Of a stretch of 64,000 nt of DNA, positions 1 through 10,472 are shown in pieces; the stretch's first letter is position 1, and the number at the start of each line of letters is the position of its first letter. The position numbers and the translations under genes are program-made. The notes beneath the pieces were generated by a model that saw nothing but the letters and a program-made list of their open reading frames with translations, made no database searches and was not told the origin of the DNA. Origin of the DNA: Blastomonas sp. SL216 (GTDB taxonomy: Bacteria > Pseudomonadota > Alphaproteobacteria > Sphingomonadales > Sphingomonadaceae); contig CP113055.1 in NCBI GenBank assembly GCA_026625625.1, positions 746,501-810,500 on the forward strand. The letters run 5' to 3'.

Positions 1-1394
1 ATGAAGCACGGCCCTGGGAGCTGAAGAAGACGCTCGGCATCGACGTGATGGATGCGGTCGGCACCAATATCCGCTTCGACAGCCGGGGCAGGGAAGTGCT
101 GCGCGTGCTGCCGCGCGTCAATGACGACGTCAACGAAGAATGGGCGCACGACAAGACCCGTTATGCGGTCGATGGCCTGATGCGCCGCCGTCTCGACAAG
201 CCCTATGTCCGCCGTGAGGGCAAGCTGGTTCCGGCAAGCTGGGGCGAAGCGTTCCAGGCGATCGCCGATGTGCAGGCCGGATCGAGCGTCGCGGCGGTCG
301 CCGGCGACCTGCTAGATTGCGAGACCATGTTCGCCGCACGCGAACTGCTCGGCCTGATGGGGTCGAGCCTCATCGAAGGCCGTCAGACCGGCCTGAAATA
401 CGACGTGTCGAGCCTGGCTGCAGTCAATTTCAACTCGACGCTGAACGGCATCGAGACCGCTGACGCTATCTTGCTGGTGGGCACCAACCCGCGCTGGGAA
501 GCGCCGCTGGTCAACACCCGCATCCGCAAGGCGATCAAGCATGGTGCCAAGGTGTTCGGCATCGGTGCCGAAATCGACCTCACCTACAAGGTCGAATGGC
601 TGGGCAATGACATGGGGCTGCTGGCGAAGCTGCCCGATGCGGTTGCCGAGGCGCTGAAGGGCGCCAAGCGGCCCGCGATCATCCTGGGCGGCGGCGCGCT
701 GGCGGTTGAGGGCGTGCATGGCGCGGCGCTGGCGCTGGCTGAAAGCTTCAATGTGGTCCGCGACACCGAAGATGGTCCGTGGAACGGCTTTAACGTGCTG
801 CACATGGCGGCATCGCGCATGGGCGGGCTGATGCTCGGCTGGGCGCAGCCCGGCGGTATCGCCGATCTGGTCGCCGCCAAGCCGAAGCTGCTGTTCGCGC
901 TGGGCGCGGACGAGGTGGACTTCAGCAAATTCGATAGCAGCTTCAAGGTGTTTGTCGGCCATCATGGCGACAAGGGCGCTGCCGCTGCGGATGTCATCCT
1001 GCCCGCTGCGGCTTACCCTGAAAAGAACGGCACCTATGTCAACGTCGAGGGCCGGGTGCAGATGAGCGACAAGGCCGTGTTCGCGCCGGGCGATGCCCGC
1101 GAGGACTGGTCGATCCTGCGCGCGCTGTCCGAGGTTCTGGGCCACAAGCTGCCGTTCGACAGCTTTGCCGAATGCCGCGCGGCGATGGTCGCTGCGGTCC
1201 CGGCGCTGGGTGTCGAAGGCCTTGCCAGCTATGACTGGGCGCCGCCCAAGCTGGCAGCCAGCCCGTCGGGCGAAGTCGGCTATCCGATCAAGGACTTCTA
1301 CCTCACCAATGCCATCGCCCGTGCCTCCGCGACGATGCAGCGCTGCTCGGCTGAACTGCTGCACGGCGAAGAGATGCTGGAGGCCGCAGAATGA
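1..1394 (+). CDS. nuoG: NADH-quinone oxidoreductase subunit G, C-terminal part (5' end cut by the window)
   Basis: This is the peripheral-arm subunit of respiratory complex I, which carries iron-sulfur clusters from NADH toward quinone. The frame is open from base 3 at the window edge, and the first residues read [20 protein letters not shown], typical of the NuoG molybdopterin-oxidoreductase-like domain. The N-terminal ferredoxin-like cluster domain lies outside the window; about 463 residues are present. The stop overlaps the nuoH start by 4 nt (ATGA), which indicates translational coupling inside the nuo operon. The missing 5' end is a window artefact, not a broken gene. Confidence 0.95.
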   Translation, partial: EARPWELKKTLGIDVMDAVGTNIRFDSRGREVLRVLPRVNDDVNEEWAHDKTRYAVDGLMRRRLDKPYVRREGKLVPASWGEAFQAIADVQAGSSVAAVAGDLLDCETMFAARELLGLMGSSLIEGRQTGLKYDVSSLAAVNFNSTLNGIETADAILLVGTNPRWEAPLVNTRIRKAIKHGAKVFGIGAEIDLTYKVEWLGNDMGLLAKLPDAVAEALKGAKRPAIILGGGALAVEGVHGAALALAESFNVVRDTEDGPWNGFNVLHMAASRMGGLMLGWAQPGGIADLVAAKPKLLFALGADEVDFSKFDSSFKVFVGHHGDKGAAAADVILPAAAYPEKNGTYVNVEGRVQMSDKAVFAPGDAREDWSILRALSEVLGHKLPFDSFAECRAAMVAAVPALGVEGLASYDWAPPKLAASPSGEVGYPIKDFYLTNAIARASATMQRCSAELLHGEEMLEAAE

Positions 1395-2434
1395 CCGAGT
1401 TTTTCCAATCCGCACTGGGCACCGGCTGGGGCTGGTTCGTCGCCAACCTCATCCTGATCCTGCTCATCGCTTTGCCGGTGATGCTGTCGGTTGCGATCGT
1501 CATCTATTTCGATCGCAAGATCTGGGCGGCCATGGCGCTGCGGCGCGGGCCGAACGTCGTCGGACCCTTTGGGATCCTGCAGAGCTTCGCCGATGCGGCC
1601 AAGGTGTTCCTGCAGGAAACGATCATTCCCTCGAGCGCCAACAAGGGCCTGTTCCTGCTGGCACCGATCATCACCTTCACTGTGGCATTGCTCAGTTGGG
1701 CGGTGATCCCGTTCGATCAGGACATGGTGCTGGCAGACCTCAATGTCGGCCTGCTCTACATCCTCGCGATCAGCTCGCTGGGCGTGTACGGCGTCGTCAT
1801 CGCCGGATGGTCGTCGAACTCGAAATATCCGTTCTTTTCGGCGCTGCGTGCATCGGCGCAGATGATTTCGTACGAAGTCTCGATCGGCTTCATCATCATC
1901 TCGGTGGTGCTGTGGACCGGCAGCTTCAACTTGAACGACATTGTCGAGGCGCAGCGCGGCCATGGCCTGGGCTTCGTCAACTGGTACGGCTTCAACCTGC
2001 TGCTCTTCCCGATGGCGGTGATGTTCCTCATCTCGTCGCTGGCCGAAACCGCGCGCGCGCCGTTCGACCTCACCGAGGCAGAGAGCGAGCTGGTCGCGGG
2101 GTATCAGACCGAATATTCGTCGATGGCCTTCGCGCTGTTCTGGCTGGGCGAATATGCCAACGTGCTGCTGATGTGCACGCTCAACGCGGTGCTGTTCTGG
2201 GGTGGCTGGCTGCCGCCGGTCGATTGGGCGCCGCTCTACGCCGTGCCGGGAATCTTCTGGCTGATCCTCAAGATTTCCGCGTTCTTCTTCATCTTCAGCT
2301 GGGTCAAGGCGACCGTTCCCCGGTACCGCTATGACCAGCTGATGCGGCTGGGCTGGAAGGTGTTCCTGCCCATTTCGCTGCTGTGGATTTTCCTGGTGTC
2401 GGGTTACCTGATGCTGACGAAATACGGGGTCTGA
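1391..2434 (+). CDS. nuoH: NADH-quinone oxidoreductase subunit H
   Basis: This 347-residue membrane subunit of complex I links the peripheral arm to the membrane arm and helps form the quinone site. The protein is mostly hydrophobic helices. The family signature [18 protein letters not shown] sits near residues 223-240, with acidic residues belonging to the quinone-chamber/proton path. The start overlaps the nuoG stop by 4 nt, and nuoI begins 5 nt downstream. The length is normal for the family. Confidence 0.97.
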   Translation: MTEFFQSALGTGWGWFVANLILILLIALPVMLSVAIVIYFDRKIWAAMALRRGPNVVGPFGILQSFADAAKVFLQETIIPSSANKGLFLLAPIITFTVALLSWAVIPFDQDMVLADLNVGLLYILAISSLGVYGVVIAGWSSNSKYPFFSALRASAQMISYEVSIGFIIISVVLWTGSFNLNDIVEAQRGHGLGFVNWYGFNLLLFPMAVMFLISSLAETARAPFDLTEAESELVAGYQTEYSSMAFALFWLGEYANVLLMCTLNAVLFWGGWLPPVDWAPLYAVPGIFWLILKISAFFFIFSWVKATVPRYRYDQLMRLGWKVFLPISLLWIFLVSGYLMLTKYGV

Positions 2435-2439
2435 TAAAC

Positions 2440-2919
2440 ATGTTGCAGACGATCAAGGCGTTCACGCTCTATGAGTTCGTGAAGGCCCACGCGCTGACGC
2501 TGAAGTATTTCTTCAAGCCCAAGGCGACGATCAATTATCCGTTCGAGAAGAACCCGCTGAGCCCGCGTTTCCGCGGCGAACATGCGCTGCGTCGCTATCC
2601 CAACGGGGAAGAGCGCTGCATCGCGTGCAAGCTGTGCGAGGCGGTTTGCCCGGCCCAGGCGATCACGATCGAGGCCGAACCGCGCGAGGACGGCAGCCGC
2701 CGCACGACGCGCTACGATATCGACATGACCAAGTGCATTTACTGCGGTTTCTGTCAGGAAGCCTGCCCGGTCGACGCCATCGTCGAGGGGCCGAACTTCG
2801 AATATGCGACGGAAACCCGCGAGGAGTTGATCTACGATAAGGGCAAGCTTCTTGAGAATGGCGACAAATGGGAACGAGCCATTGCCGCCAACCTTGAAGC
2901 CGATGCCCCTTATCGTTAA
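2440..2919 (+). CDS. nuoI: NADH-quinone oxidoreductase subunit I
   Basis: This 159-residue subunit carries two [4Fe-4S] clusters (N6a and N6b) that hand electrons to N2 near the quinone site. Both ferredoxin motifs are complete: C60-x2-C63-x2-C66-x3-C70-P and C99-x2-C102-x2-C105-x3-C109-P. I chose the ATG at 2440 because [13 protein letters not shown] matches the family N-terminus. An upstream in-frame ATG at 2383 lies inside nuoH and would add 19 unrelated residues. A 107-nt gap to nuoJ is the longest spacer in this part of the operon. Confidence 0.97.
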   Translation: MLQTIKAFTLYEFVKAHALTLKYFFKPKATINYPFEKNPLSPRFRGEHALRRYPNGEERCIACKLCEAVCPAQAITIEAEPREDGSRRTTRYDIDMTKCIYCGFCQEACPVDAIVEGPNFEYATETREELIYDKGKLLENGDKWERAIAANLEADAPYR

Positions 2920-3026
2920 GGCGCACTCGAATTCGATTCACGCATGGTTCTGATGTCCGCTGGGAGAGGCGGGCAGGGGCCTGATACAAGACCAGCTCGA
3001 TTGGGCGCATCGGGGGCTGTAAAGCT

Positions 3027-3641
3027 TTGATCCAGATATTTGCCTTCTACCTGTTTGCCTCGGTGGTGATCGCCAGCGGTGCATTCACGATCCTCGCGCG
3101 CAACCCGGTGCACTCGGTGCTCTGGCTGATTCTTGCGTTCTTCAACGCTGCGGGACTGATGGTGCTGATCGGTGCAGAGTTCATCGCGATGCTGCTGGTC
3201 ATCGTCTATGTCGGCGCGGTCGCGGTGCTGTTCCTGTTCGTCGTGATGATGCTCGACATCGACTTTGCCGAGCTGCGCGGCGGCTTCATGAAGAACCTGC
3301 CGCTCGGCCTTGCACTCGCGGCCGTGTTCCTGGCGGAGCTGGTCTTCGGGATCGGCGCTTACCAGGCCGGCAACATCGCGCTGGGTGAGCATGCCCTCAA
3401 CCCCCCGCGCATGGGTGCCAGCAACATTCAGGCGGTCGGTGAACTGCTCTACACCCGGTACATCTTCCTGTTCGAAAGCGCAGGCGTCGTGCTGCTGGTT
3501 GCCATGGTCGGCGCGATCGTGCTGACCCACCGCAAGCGCGCTGGCGTCCGTCCGCAGAATATCGGTTCGCAGGTCCGTCGTCGCCCCGAAGAGGCGACGC
3601 GCAATACCCAGCCTGCGGTTGGCCAGGGGGTCCAGCTATGA
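3027..3641 (+). CDS. nuoJ: NADH-quinone oxidoreductase subunit J
   Basis: This 204-residue membrane subunit of complex I has about five hydrophobic helices, including the conserved segment ending in [18 protein letters not shown] around residues 59-76. Translation appears to begin at a TTG codon ([12 protein letters not shown]). No ATG fits the family N-terminus, and a G-rich stretch lies about 9 nt upstream. The stop overlaps the nuoK start by 4 nt. Confidence 0.94.
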   Translation: MIQIFAFYLFASVVIASGAFTILARNPVHSVLWLILAFFNAAGLMVLIGAEFIAMLLVIVYVGAVAVLFLFVVMMLDIDFAELRGGFMKNLPLGLALAAVFLAELVFGIGAYQAGNIALGEHALNPPRMGASNIQAVGELLYTRYIFLFESAGVVLLVAMVGAIVLTHRKRAGVRPQNIGSQVRRRPEEATRNTQPAVGQGVQL

Positions 3642-3943
3642 TCGGCATCGAGCATTATCTCGTGGTCAGCTCCATCCTGTTCGTGATGGGCGTGCTGGGC
3701 ATCTTCCTGAACCGCAAGAACGTGATCATCATCCTGATGGCGATCGAACTCATCCTGCTCGCGGTGAACATCAACCTCGTCGCGTTCAGCGTGTTCCTGG
3801 GCGACATGGTCGGCCAGGTGTTCGCGATGTTCGTGCTCACCGTTGCTGCCGGCGAAGCCGCAGTGGGGCTTGCCATTCTCGTCATCTATTTCCGTGGCCG
3901 CGGCACGATCGCGGTTGACGATATCAACCAGATGAAGGGTTGA
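3638..3943 (+). CDS. nuoK: NADH-quinone oxidoreductase subunit K
   Basis: This 101-residue subunit has three transmembrane helices and belongs to the antiporter-like proton-translocating arm of complex I (MrpC-like). The core [18 protein letters not shown] and the membrane glutamates of helices 2 and 3 ([22 protein letters not shown]) are present. ATG at 3638 overlaps the nuoJ stop, and nuoL follows 5 nt after the stop. Confidence 0.97.
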   Translation: MIGIEHYLVVSSILFVMGVLGIFLNRKNVIIILMAIELILLAVNINLVAFSVFLGDMVGQVFAMFVLTVAAGEAAVGLAILVIYFRGRGTIAVDDINQMKG

Positions 3944-3948
3944 GGCAC

Positions 3949-5946
3949 ATGAGCATTACCCTCATCGTATTCCTGCCGCTTCTGGCAGCGATTGTCGCGG
4001 GCCTGGGCAACCGGATCATCGGCAATGTGCCCGCCAAGCTGGTGACGACCGCCGCGCTGTTCGTCGCCTGCGGCCTCAGCTGGCCGATCTTCCTGGGCTT
4101 CTTGAGCGGCACCACCACCGAATATGTCGTGCCGGTGCTGTCCTGGCTGCGCTCGGGCGATCTGCAGTTCGACTGGGCGCTGCGCGTCGACACGCTGACG
4201 GCGGTGATGCTTGTCGTCGTGACCTCGGTCTCGGCGCTGGTCCACCTGTACAGCTGGGGCTATATGGACGAGGATCCGGATCAGCCGCGCTTCTTCGCCT
4301 ATCTGTCGCTCTTCACCTTCGCGATGCTGATGCTGGTGACCGCTGACAACCTCGTCCAGATGTTCTTCGGTTGGGAAGGCGTCGGTCTGGCCTCTTACCT
4401 GCTGATCGGCTTCTGGTTCCGCAAGCCCAGTGCCAATGCTGCCGCGATCAAGGCGTTCGTCGTCAACCGCGTCGGTGACCTTGGCTTCATGATGGGCATT
4501 TTCGGCACCTTCCTGGTATTCGGTACCGTGTCGATCCCTGCGATCCTCGAAGCTGCTCCCGGCATGGCGGGTTCGACCATCGGCTTCCTTGGTGGCCGCT
4601 TCGACCTGATGACCGTGTTGTGCCTGCTGCTGTTCATCGGCGCGATGGGCAAATCGGCGCAGCTCGGCCTGCACACCTGGCTGCCCGATGCAATGGAGGG
4701 CCCGACCCCGGTGTCGGCGCTGATCCATGCCGCGACCATGGTGACCGCAGGCGTGTTCATGGTGTGCCGCCTGTCGCCGATGTTCGAAACCAGCCCGACG
4801 GCGCTCACCGTGGTGACCGTGGTCGGTGCGTGCACCGCGCTGTTCGCGGCGACCGTCGGCCTGGTCCAGACCGATATCAAGCGCGTCATCGCCTATTCGA
4901 CCTGCTCGCAGCTGGGCTACATGTTCTTCGCTGCTGGCGTCGGTGCCTATGGCGCGGCAATGTTCCACCTGTTCACGCACGCCTTCTTCAAGGCTTTGCT
5001 GTTCCTCGGCGCGGGCTCGGTTATCCATGCGATGCACCACGAGCAGGACATGCGCTATTATGGCGGCCTGCGGAAGCACATCCCGCTCACCTTCTGGGCG
5101 ATGATGGCAGGCACGCTGGCGATCACCGGCGTCGGTATCGTCGGTGTCGCGGGCTTTGCCGGCTTCTATTCGAAGGACGGCATCATCGAAGCCGCGTTCG
5201 CGAGCGGAACCCAGGTCGGCCAGTTCGCCTTCACCATCGGTGTGTTCGCTGCGCTGCTGACCAGCTTCTACAGCTGGCGTCTGATCTTCCTGACCTTCTT
5301 CGGAAAGCCGCGCTGGATCCAGTCCGAGCATATCCAGCACAGCGTCCACAAGACGCCCGAACAGGCTGGCGCGGACACCACCGGCGGCTATCACCCGCAT
5401 GAAAGCCCGCTGCCGATGCTCATTCCGCTGGGCGTGCTGACGGTGGGTGCAGTGGCAGCCGGTTTCGTCTTCCATCACGCGTTCATCGACGCCGAACATG
5501 GCGCAGCGTTCTGGAACGGCAGCCTGTTCTTCAACTCGCACCTGATGCACGAAATGCATGAAGTGCCGCTATGGGTGAAGTTGGCGTCGACCGTCGCGAT
5601 GCTGATCGGCCTGGTGACCGCGATCCTGATGTATCTGGTCAACAACAGCCTGCCGGCCAAGGTCGCAGGGGCGCTGTCGCCGCTCTACACGTTCTTCCTC
5701 AACAAGTGGTATTTTGACGAGCTTTACAACCACATCTTCGTCAAGCCCTCCATGGCGCTTGGCCGCTTCTTCTGGAAGGTCGGCGATGAGGGGACGATCA
5801 ACCGTTTCGGTCCGGATGGCGCGGCGGTGCTGGTCACTTCCGGTACGCGTGTGGCGATGAAGCTGCAATCCGGTTTTCTCTATAGTTATGCGCTGGTGAT
5901 GCTGTTGGGCCTTGTGGCTGCGCTGACCTGGCTGATGGTGCGCTGA
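3949..5946 (+). CDS. nuoL: NADH-quinone oxidoreductase subunit L
   Basis: This 665-residue antiporter-like proton-pumping subunit of complex I includes the long lateral helix at its C-terminus. Recognisable segments are [38 protein letters not shown] and the essential lysine and glutamate residues of the Mrp-type core. I take ATG 3949 ([15 protein letters not shown]), preceded by GAGG. A TTG at 3940 would add only MRH. nuoM starts 1 nt after the stop. Confidence 0.97.
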   Translation: MSITLIVFLPLLAAIVAGLGNRIIGNVPAKLVTTAALFVACGLSWPIFLGFLSGTTTEYVVPVLSWLRSGDLQFDWALRVDTLTAVMLVVVTSVSALVHLYSWGYMDEDPDQPRFFAYLSLFTFAMLMLVTADNLVQMFFGWEGVGLASYLLIGFWFRKPSANAAAIKAFVVNRVGDLGFMMGIFGTFLVFGTVSIPAILEAAPGMAGSTIGFLGGRFDLMTVLCLLLFIGAMGKSAQLGLHTWLPDAMEGPTPVSALIHAATMVTAGVFMVCRLSPMFETSPTALTVVTVVGACTALFAATVGLVQTDIKRVIAYSTCSQLGYMFFAAGVGAYGAAMFHLFTHAFFKALLFLGAGSVIHAMHHEQDMRYYGGLRKHIPLTFWAMMAGTLAITGVGIVGVAGFAGFYSKDGIIEAAFASGTQVGQFAFTIGVFAALLTSFYSWRLIFLTFFGKPRWIQSEHIQHSVHKTPEQAGADTTGGYHPHESPLPMLIPLGVLTVGAVAAGFVFHHAFIDAEHGAAFWNGSLFFNSHLMHEMHEVPLWVKLASTVAMLIGLVTAILMYLVNNSLPAKVAGALSPLYTFFLNKWYFDELYNHIFVKPSMALGRFFWKVGDEGTINRFGPDGAAVLVTSGTRVAMKLQSGFLYSYALVMLLGLVAALTWLMVR

Positions 5947-5947
5947 C

Positions 5948-7489
5948 ATGAACGATCTGGGCTTTCCTATCCTGTCGCTGATGCTCGCCGTGCCGATGGC
6001 GGCAGCGGTTGCGTGTCTGTTCGTCGGCGCCAATGCCGCGCGCTGGATCGCGCTGCTGGCGACCCTGGTCGATCTGGCGCTGGGCATCGTGCTGTGGATG
6101 AACTTCGACATTGGCGGTGCGCAGTGGCAGTTCGTCGAGAAGGCGGCATTGTTCGACCGGTTCAGCTGGGCGCTGGGCATCGACGGCATCGCGCTGATGC
6201 TGATCATGCTCTCGGTCTTCCTGATGCCGATCTGCATCGGCGCGAGCTGGGAAGCGATCCAGACGCGCGTCGGCGAATACATGGCCGCGTTCCTGCTGAT
6301 GGAAGTGCTGATGATCGGCGTGTTCGCCGCGCAGGACATCTTCCTGTTCTACATCTTCTTCGAGGCCGGCCTGATCCCGATGTACTTGATCATCGGCATC
6401 TGGGGCGGTGCGAACCGCATCTACGCGTCGTACAAGTTCTTCCTCTACACCCTGCTCGGATCGGTGCTGATGCTGATCGCGATGTTCTGGATGGTGAACG
6501 AGGCAGGCACGTCCGACATTCCGACGTTGATGGCCTATGACTTCCCGGTCGAGGCGCAGGCCTGGCTGTGGCTGGCCTTCTTTGCGAGCTTCGCGGTGAA
6601 GATGCCGATGTGGCCGGTGCACACCTGGCTGCCCGATGCGCACGTGCAGGCGCCCACGGCAGGTTCGGTCATCCTGGCAGGCGTGCTGCTGAAGATGGGC
6701 GGCTATGGCTTCATCCGTTTCTCGCTGCCGATGTTCCCTGAAGCCTCGGTCGATTACATGTGGCTGGTGCTCGCACTGTCGATGGTCGCTGTCGTCTACA
6801 CCTCGCTGATCGCGCTGGTGCAGAGCGACATGAAGAAGCTGATCGCCTATTCGTCGGTCGCGCATATGGCGATCGTCACCGTCGGGCTGTTCGCGTTCAA
6901 CCGTCAGGGCCTGGAAGGCGCGCTGGTGGTGATGCTCAGCCACGGTCTCGTATCGGGCGCGCTGTTCCTGTGCGTCGGCGTCATCTACGACCGGCTGCAC
7001 ACCCGCGAGATCGACCGTTACGGCGGCCTTTCGATCAACATGCCGCGCTATGCGCTGCTGTTCCTGCTGTTCACCATGGCCTCGATCGGCCTGCCGGGCA
7101 CCAGCGGCTTTGTTGGCGAGTTCCTCTCGCTGGTGGGCGTCTATGAGGTGTCGAGCTGGGCAGCGATCGTCTGCACCACCGGCATCATCCTGGGCGCGGC
7201 CTATATGCTCTATCTCTATCGCCGCGTGGCCTATGGCGTGATCAAGTCCGATGACGTCGCCGCCATGCCCGATCTCAACAAGCGTGAAATCGCGCTGCTG
7301 CTGCCCATCGCGCTCGTCGTGCTGTGGATGGGCGTTTACCCCGAAAGCTTCATGGCACCGATGCGCAAGGATGTGGGCGCGCTCGAAGCGCGGCTCGCCT
7401 CGGTCAAGCCCGCGGGCGACGCGCAGGTGCAAATGGGCAAGGCTCCGGCACTGGTGCCCGCCGCCCATGCTGAAAAAGGCCATCACTGA
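5948..7489 (+). CDS. nuoM: NADH-quinone oxidoreductase subunit M
   Basis: This 513-residue antiporter-like subunit of the membrane arm has about 14 predicted helices. The motif VHTWLPDAHVQAPTAGSVIL and the segment QSDMKKLIAYSSVAHM are characteristic of NuoM. The C-terminal 40 residues are hydrophilic and rich in Ala and Lys, which is common at the end of this subunit. The stop TGA shares one base with the nuoN ATG. Confidence 0.97.
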   Translation: MNDLGFPILSLMLAVPMAAAVACLFVGANAARWIALLATLVDLALGIVLWMNFDIGGAQWQFVEKAALFDRFSWALGIDGIALMLIMLSVFLMPICIGASWEAIQTRVGEYMAAFLLMEVLMIGVFAAQDIFLFYIFFEAGLIPMYLIIGIWGGANRIYASYKFFLYTLLGSVLMLIAMFWMVNEAGTSDIPTLMAYDFPVEAQAWLWLAFFASFAVKMPMWPVHTWLPDAHVQAPTAGSVILAGVLLKMGGYGFIRFSLPMFPEASVDYMWLVLALSMVAVVYTSLIALVQSDMKKLIAYSSVAHMAIVTVGLFAFNRQGLEGALVVMLSHGLVSGALFLCVGVIYDRLHTREIDRYGGLSINMPRYALLFLLFTMASIGLPGTSGFVGEFLSLVGVYEVSSWAAIVCTTGIILGAAYMLYLYRRVAYGVIKSDDVAAMPDLNKREIALLLPIALVVLWMGVYPESFMAPMRKDVGALEARLASVKPAGDAQVQMGKAPALVPAAHAEKGHH

Positions 7490-8952
7490 TGAATTACGCG
7501 CTCTGGTTCCAGCTGGCCTCGCCGGAAATCGTCCTCAGCATCTCCAGCCTCGTCCTGCTGCTGATCGCGGCCTGGGGCGGTGCACCGTCGTCGCGCCTGG
7601 TGAGCATTCTCACGGTCACGGCGCTGTTCGGTGCGCTGGCGCTGTCGTTCAACTTCCTGCTGAACCCCAGCTTTGCCGAAGGGGCTGATGCGTTCTACGG
7701 CCAGTACCGCATGGACCGCTTCGCCTCGCTCTCCAAGGTGCTGGTGTTCCTCTCGGCCATCGGCTGCATCATCGTTGCGCCCAAATTCTTTGCGCGCGGC
7801 AACCTGATGCGCCCGGAATATCCCATCCTTATCCTGTTCGCGACCATCGGCATGGGCCTGATGGTCTCGGCGGTCGATCTGCTGACGCTGTATATCGGCC
7901 TCGAGATGCAGAGCCTTGCCGCTTATGTGCTGGCCAGCTTCCTGCGCAGCGACGACCGTTCGGCCGAAGCGGGCCTCAAATATTTCGTGCTCGGTGCGCT
8001 GGCGAGCGGCATCCTGCTGTTCGGCATGTCGCTCCTCTACGGCTTTACCGGCACGACCAGCTTTATCGGCATCCAGACCGCATTTGCCGATGGCGTCTCG
8101 ACCGGAGCCCTGTTCGGCATCGTCTTCGTGCTGTCGGGCCTGGCGTTCAAGATCAGCGCGGTGCCGTTCCACATGTGGACGCCCGACGTCTATGAAGGCG
8201 CGCCGACCCCGGTCACCACCTTCTTCGCCACCGCGCCCAAGGTCGCCGCCATGGCGCTGACCATGCGCGTTGCCATCGAGGCGTTCGGCGGCCAGCAGGC
8301 GGTGTGGCAGCAGATCGTGATCTTCGTGGCGCTGGCCTCGATCATCCTGGGCGGTGTCGCCGCGATCGGCCAGACCAACATCAAGCGCCTGCTTGCCTAT
8401 TCGTCGATCAACAATGTCGGCTTCATCCTGATCGGGCTTGCCACCGGCACCGAGGCAGGCGCATCGGCGATGATGACCTATCTGATCATCTATGTCGCGA
8501 TGACGCTGGGCAGCTTCATCTGCGTGCTCGACCTCAATGACCGCGAAGGTCGCCCGGTCGAAGACATTGCCAAGCTCGCAGGCCTGTCCAAGACGCGTCC
8601 CGGTCTCGCCGCGGCAATGGCCGTGTTCATGTTCAGCCTGGCTGGCATCCCGCCGCTGTTCGGCTTCTGGGGCAAGTTCGTGGTGTTCGATGCAGCGGTG
8701 GCAGCAGGTCTGATCCCGCTCGCAGCAGTCGGTATCGCAGCCTCGGTGATCGGCGCGTTCTATTATCTCAAGGTCGTCAAGGTGATGTATTTTGATGAGC
8801 CTGCCGATGTCATCGCGCCGAGCGATTCCACTGCGCGCATGGCGCTGGTGACGCTGACCGCGCTGTTCGTATCGCCGCTCGGCTATTTCGCTACGCTGGC
8901 GCTCAGCCCGGTCACGGCAGGCGCGGCCAAGGCACTGTTCTGGGCAGCGTGA
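7489..8952 (+). CDS. nuoN: NADH-quinone oxidoreductase subunit N
   Basis: This 487-residue subunit is the last antiporter-like member of complex I and closes the nuo operon. The family segments YIGLEMQSLAAYVLASF, FKISAVPFHMWTPDVYEGAP and QTNIKRLLAYSSINNVGF are intact. The end overlaps the GTG start of birA by 4 nt. Cofactor genes are therefore transcribed and probably translationally coupled with complex I. Confidence 0.97.
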   Translation: MNYALWFQLASPEIVLSISSLVLLLIAAWGGAPSSRLVSILTVTALFGALALSFNFLLNPSFAEGADAFYGQYRMDRFASLSKVLVFLSAIGCIIVAPKFFARGNLMRPEYPILILFATIGMGLMVSAVDLLTLYIGLEMQSLAAYVLASFLRSDDRSAEAGLKYFVLGALASGILLFGMSLLYGFTGTTSFIGIQTAFADGVSTGALFGIVFVLSGLAFKISAVPFHMWTPDVYEGAPTPVTTFFATAPKVAAMALTMRVAIEAFGGQQAVWQQIVIFVALASIILGGVAAIGQTNIKRLLAYSSINNVGFILIGLATGTEAGASAMMTYLIIYVAMTLGSFICVLDLNDREGRPVEDIAKLAGLSKTRPGLAAAMAVFMFSLAGIPPLFGFWGKFVVFDAAVAAGLIPLAAVGIAASVIGAFYYLKVVKVMYFDEPADVIAPSDSTARMALVTLTALFVSPLGYFATLALSPVTAGAAKALFWAA

Positions 8953-9659
8953 TCGAAACGGTCGCGCTGACCGGCTCCACCAATGCCGACATGATGGTGC
9001 GCGCCCAGTCTGGCGCGCCCGAAGGCCTGTGGTTGCGAGCCGAGCAGCAGGACGGGGGCAGGGGGCGGCTCGGCCGTCAGTGGTTGAGCCCGATCGGCAA
9101 CCTCTATTGCAGCACCCTGGTGCGGCTGCGACCCGATGATCCGCCAGCGCATCTGCTCGCCTTTGTCACGGCATTGGCGGTGTTCGATACGGTGCTTCAG
9201 ATTCTGCCAGAAAGCGGCGCGCGGCTGAAATGGCCCAATGATGTGCATGTCGCAGGCGCAAAGCTTGCGGGCATATTGCTGGAGCGGCGCGGCGATGCGG
9301 TTGTCGTCGGTATCGGCATGAATGTCGCGCTCGCGCCCGATGTGCCGGGGCGCGAGGTCACCTGCCTGCGCGATCTTGGCGCGATGGTGCAGATTGACGC
9401 GGCCTGCGTCCTCGAACTGCTCACCGATCGCTTTGCCGCGCGCGTCGCCCAGTGGCGCGCGGTTGATGCTGCAACGCTGCTTGATGTCTGGTGCGCTGCC
9501 GCGCATAAGCCCGGCGAAGCGATGGCGGTGCAGCGAGGGCCGGATGACCGCATCGAGGGTGTTTTTGACGGCCTGTCCAGCGATGGCGCACTGCGGCTGC
9601 GCCTGGCAGACGGTCGTATCGAAACGGTCAGCGCCGGCGATGTCCATCTTGTCGGCTGA
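8949..9659 (+). CDS. birA: Biotin-[acetyl-CoA-carboxylase] ligase, class I (no DNA-binding domain)
   Basis: This enzyme activates biotin as biotinyl-AMP and attaches it to the lysine of biotin carboxyl carrier proteins in the cytoplasm. The 236-residue protein has the ligase signature (GSTNADM, then QQDGGRGRLGRQW near residues 36-48) and KWPNDVHVAGAKLAGIL near 95-111. The N-terminal helix-turn-helix of E. coli BirA is absent, so it should not be a repressor. It starts with GTG overlapping the nuoN stop. Confidence 0.93.
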   Translation: MIETVALTGSTNADMMVRAQSGAPEGLWLRAEQQDGGRGRLGRQWLSPIGNLYCSTLVRLRPDDPPAHLLAFVTALAVFDTVLQILPESGARLKWPNDVHVAGAKLAGILLERRGDAVVVGIGMNVALAPDVPGREVTCLRDLGAMVQIDAACVLELLTDRFAARVAQWRAVDAATLLDVWCAAAHKPGEAMAVQRGPDDRIEGVFDGLSSDGALRLRLADGRIETVSAGDVHLVG

Positions 9660-9691
9660 TCTGGCCATGTTGCTTGTAAGGGGTGTTCAAC

Positions 9692-10468
9692 ATGCTGCTT
9701 GCGATTGATGTCGGCAACACCAATGCCGTGTTTGCCCTGTTCAATGGACGCACGATCAAGACCCGCTGGCGGATATCCACCGATCCGCGGCGGACGGCGG
9801 ACGAATATGCGGTGTGGCTCAATCAGCTGCTCGCGCTTGAAGGCTTTGTCCGGCAGGATATCGCCAATGTCATCATCTCGACCGTCGTGCCGCGCGCGCT
9901 GCACAATCTGCAGATGCTGTCGCGCAAATATTTCGATGTCGAACCGCTGATTGCCGGTGTCGAGCCTGCCGACTGGCGCATCCAGATCGACGTCGATGAA
10001 CCGCGCTCGCTGGGGGCCGACAGGGCAGTGAACAGCATCGCGGCGCACGCTCTGCATCCCGGCGACTTGATCGTCATCGACTTTGGTACGGCAACCACCT
10101 ATGACGTTGTCGATTATACCGGCGCTTACAAGGGCGGCATCATCGCACCAGGGATCAACCTGTCGCTCGATGCCCTGGTCAGCGCCGCAGCCAAGCTGCC
10201 CCGCATTGCGATTGAGATTCCGGGCACCGATGGTTCGGTGATCGGACGCAATACCGAAGACCAGATGCAGATCGGGGTATTCTGGGGCTATGTCGCGATG
10301 ATGGAAGGGCTGGTGGCCCGGATGCGCGCGGAAATCGGCCGCCCTGCCAAGGTGATCGCCACGGGTGGGCTGGCCGTGCTGTTTGATCAGCACACGACGA
10401 TATTTGATGCGGTCGAACCGGACCTGACGTTGCAGGGCCTGGCGATGATCGCCGAAAGGGCATTTTGA
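9692..10468 (+). CDS. coaX: Type III pantothenate kinase
   Basis: This enzyme phosphorylates pantothenate in the first step of coenzyme A synthesis. The 258-residue protein belongs to the ASKHA fold: DVGNTN near residue 6 binds phosphate, and SLGADRAVN and DFGTATTYD are the other family motifs. I use ATG 9692 ([11 protein letters not shown]), about 8 nt after TAAGGGG. A GTG at 9683 would add three residues. It lies between birA and rnj in a same-strand run. Confidence 0.95.
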   Translation: MLLAIDVGNTNAVFALFNGRTIKTRWRISTDPRRTADEYAVWLNQLLALEGFVRQDIANVIISTVVPRALHNLQMLSRKYFDVEPLIAGVEPADWRIQIDVDEPRSLGADRAVNSIAAHALHPGDLIVIDFGTATTYDVVDYTGAYKGGIIAPGINLSLDALVSAAAKLPRIAIEIPGTDGSVIGRNTEDQMQIGVFWGYVAMMEGLVARMRAEIGRPAKVIATGGLAVLFDQHTTIFDAVEPDLTLQGLAMIAERAF

Positions 10469-10472
10469 GTAC

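Noticed and set aside
3886-7486. Long minus-strand frames opposite nuoL and nuoM (550-557 codons)
   Set aside because: The products are extremely rich in His, Gln, Arg and Glu, the expected reverse reading of hydrophobic membrane proteins.
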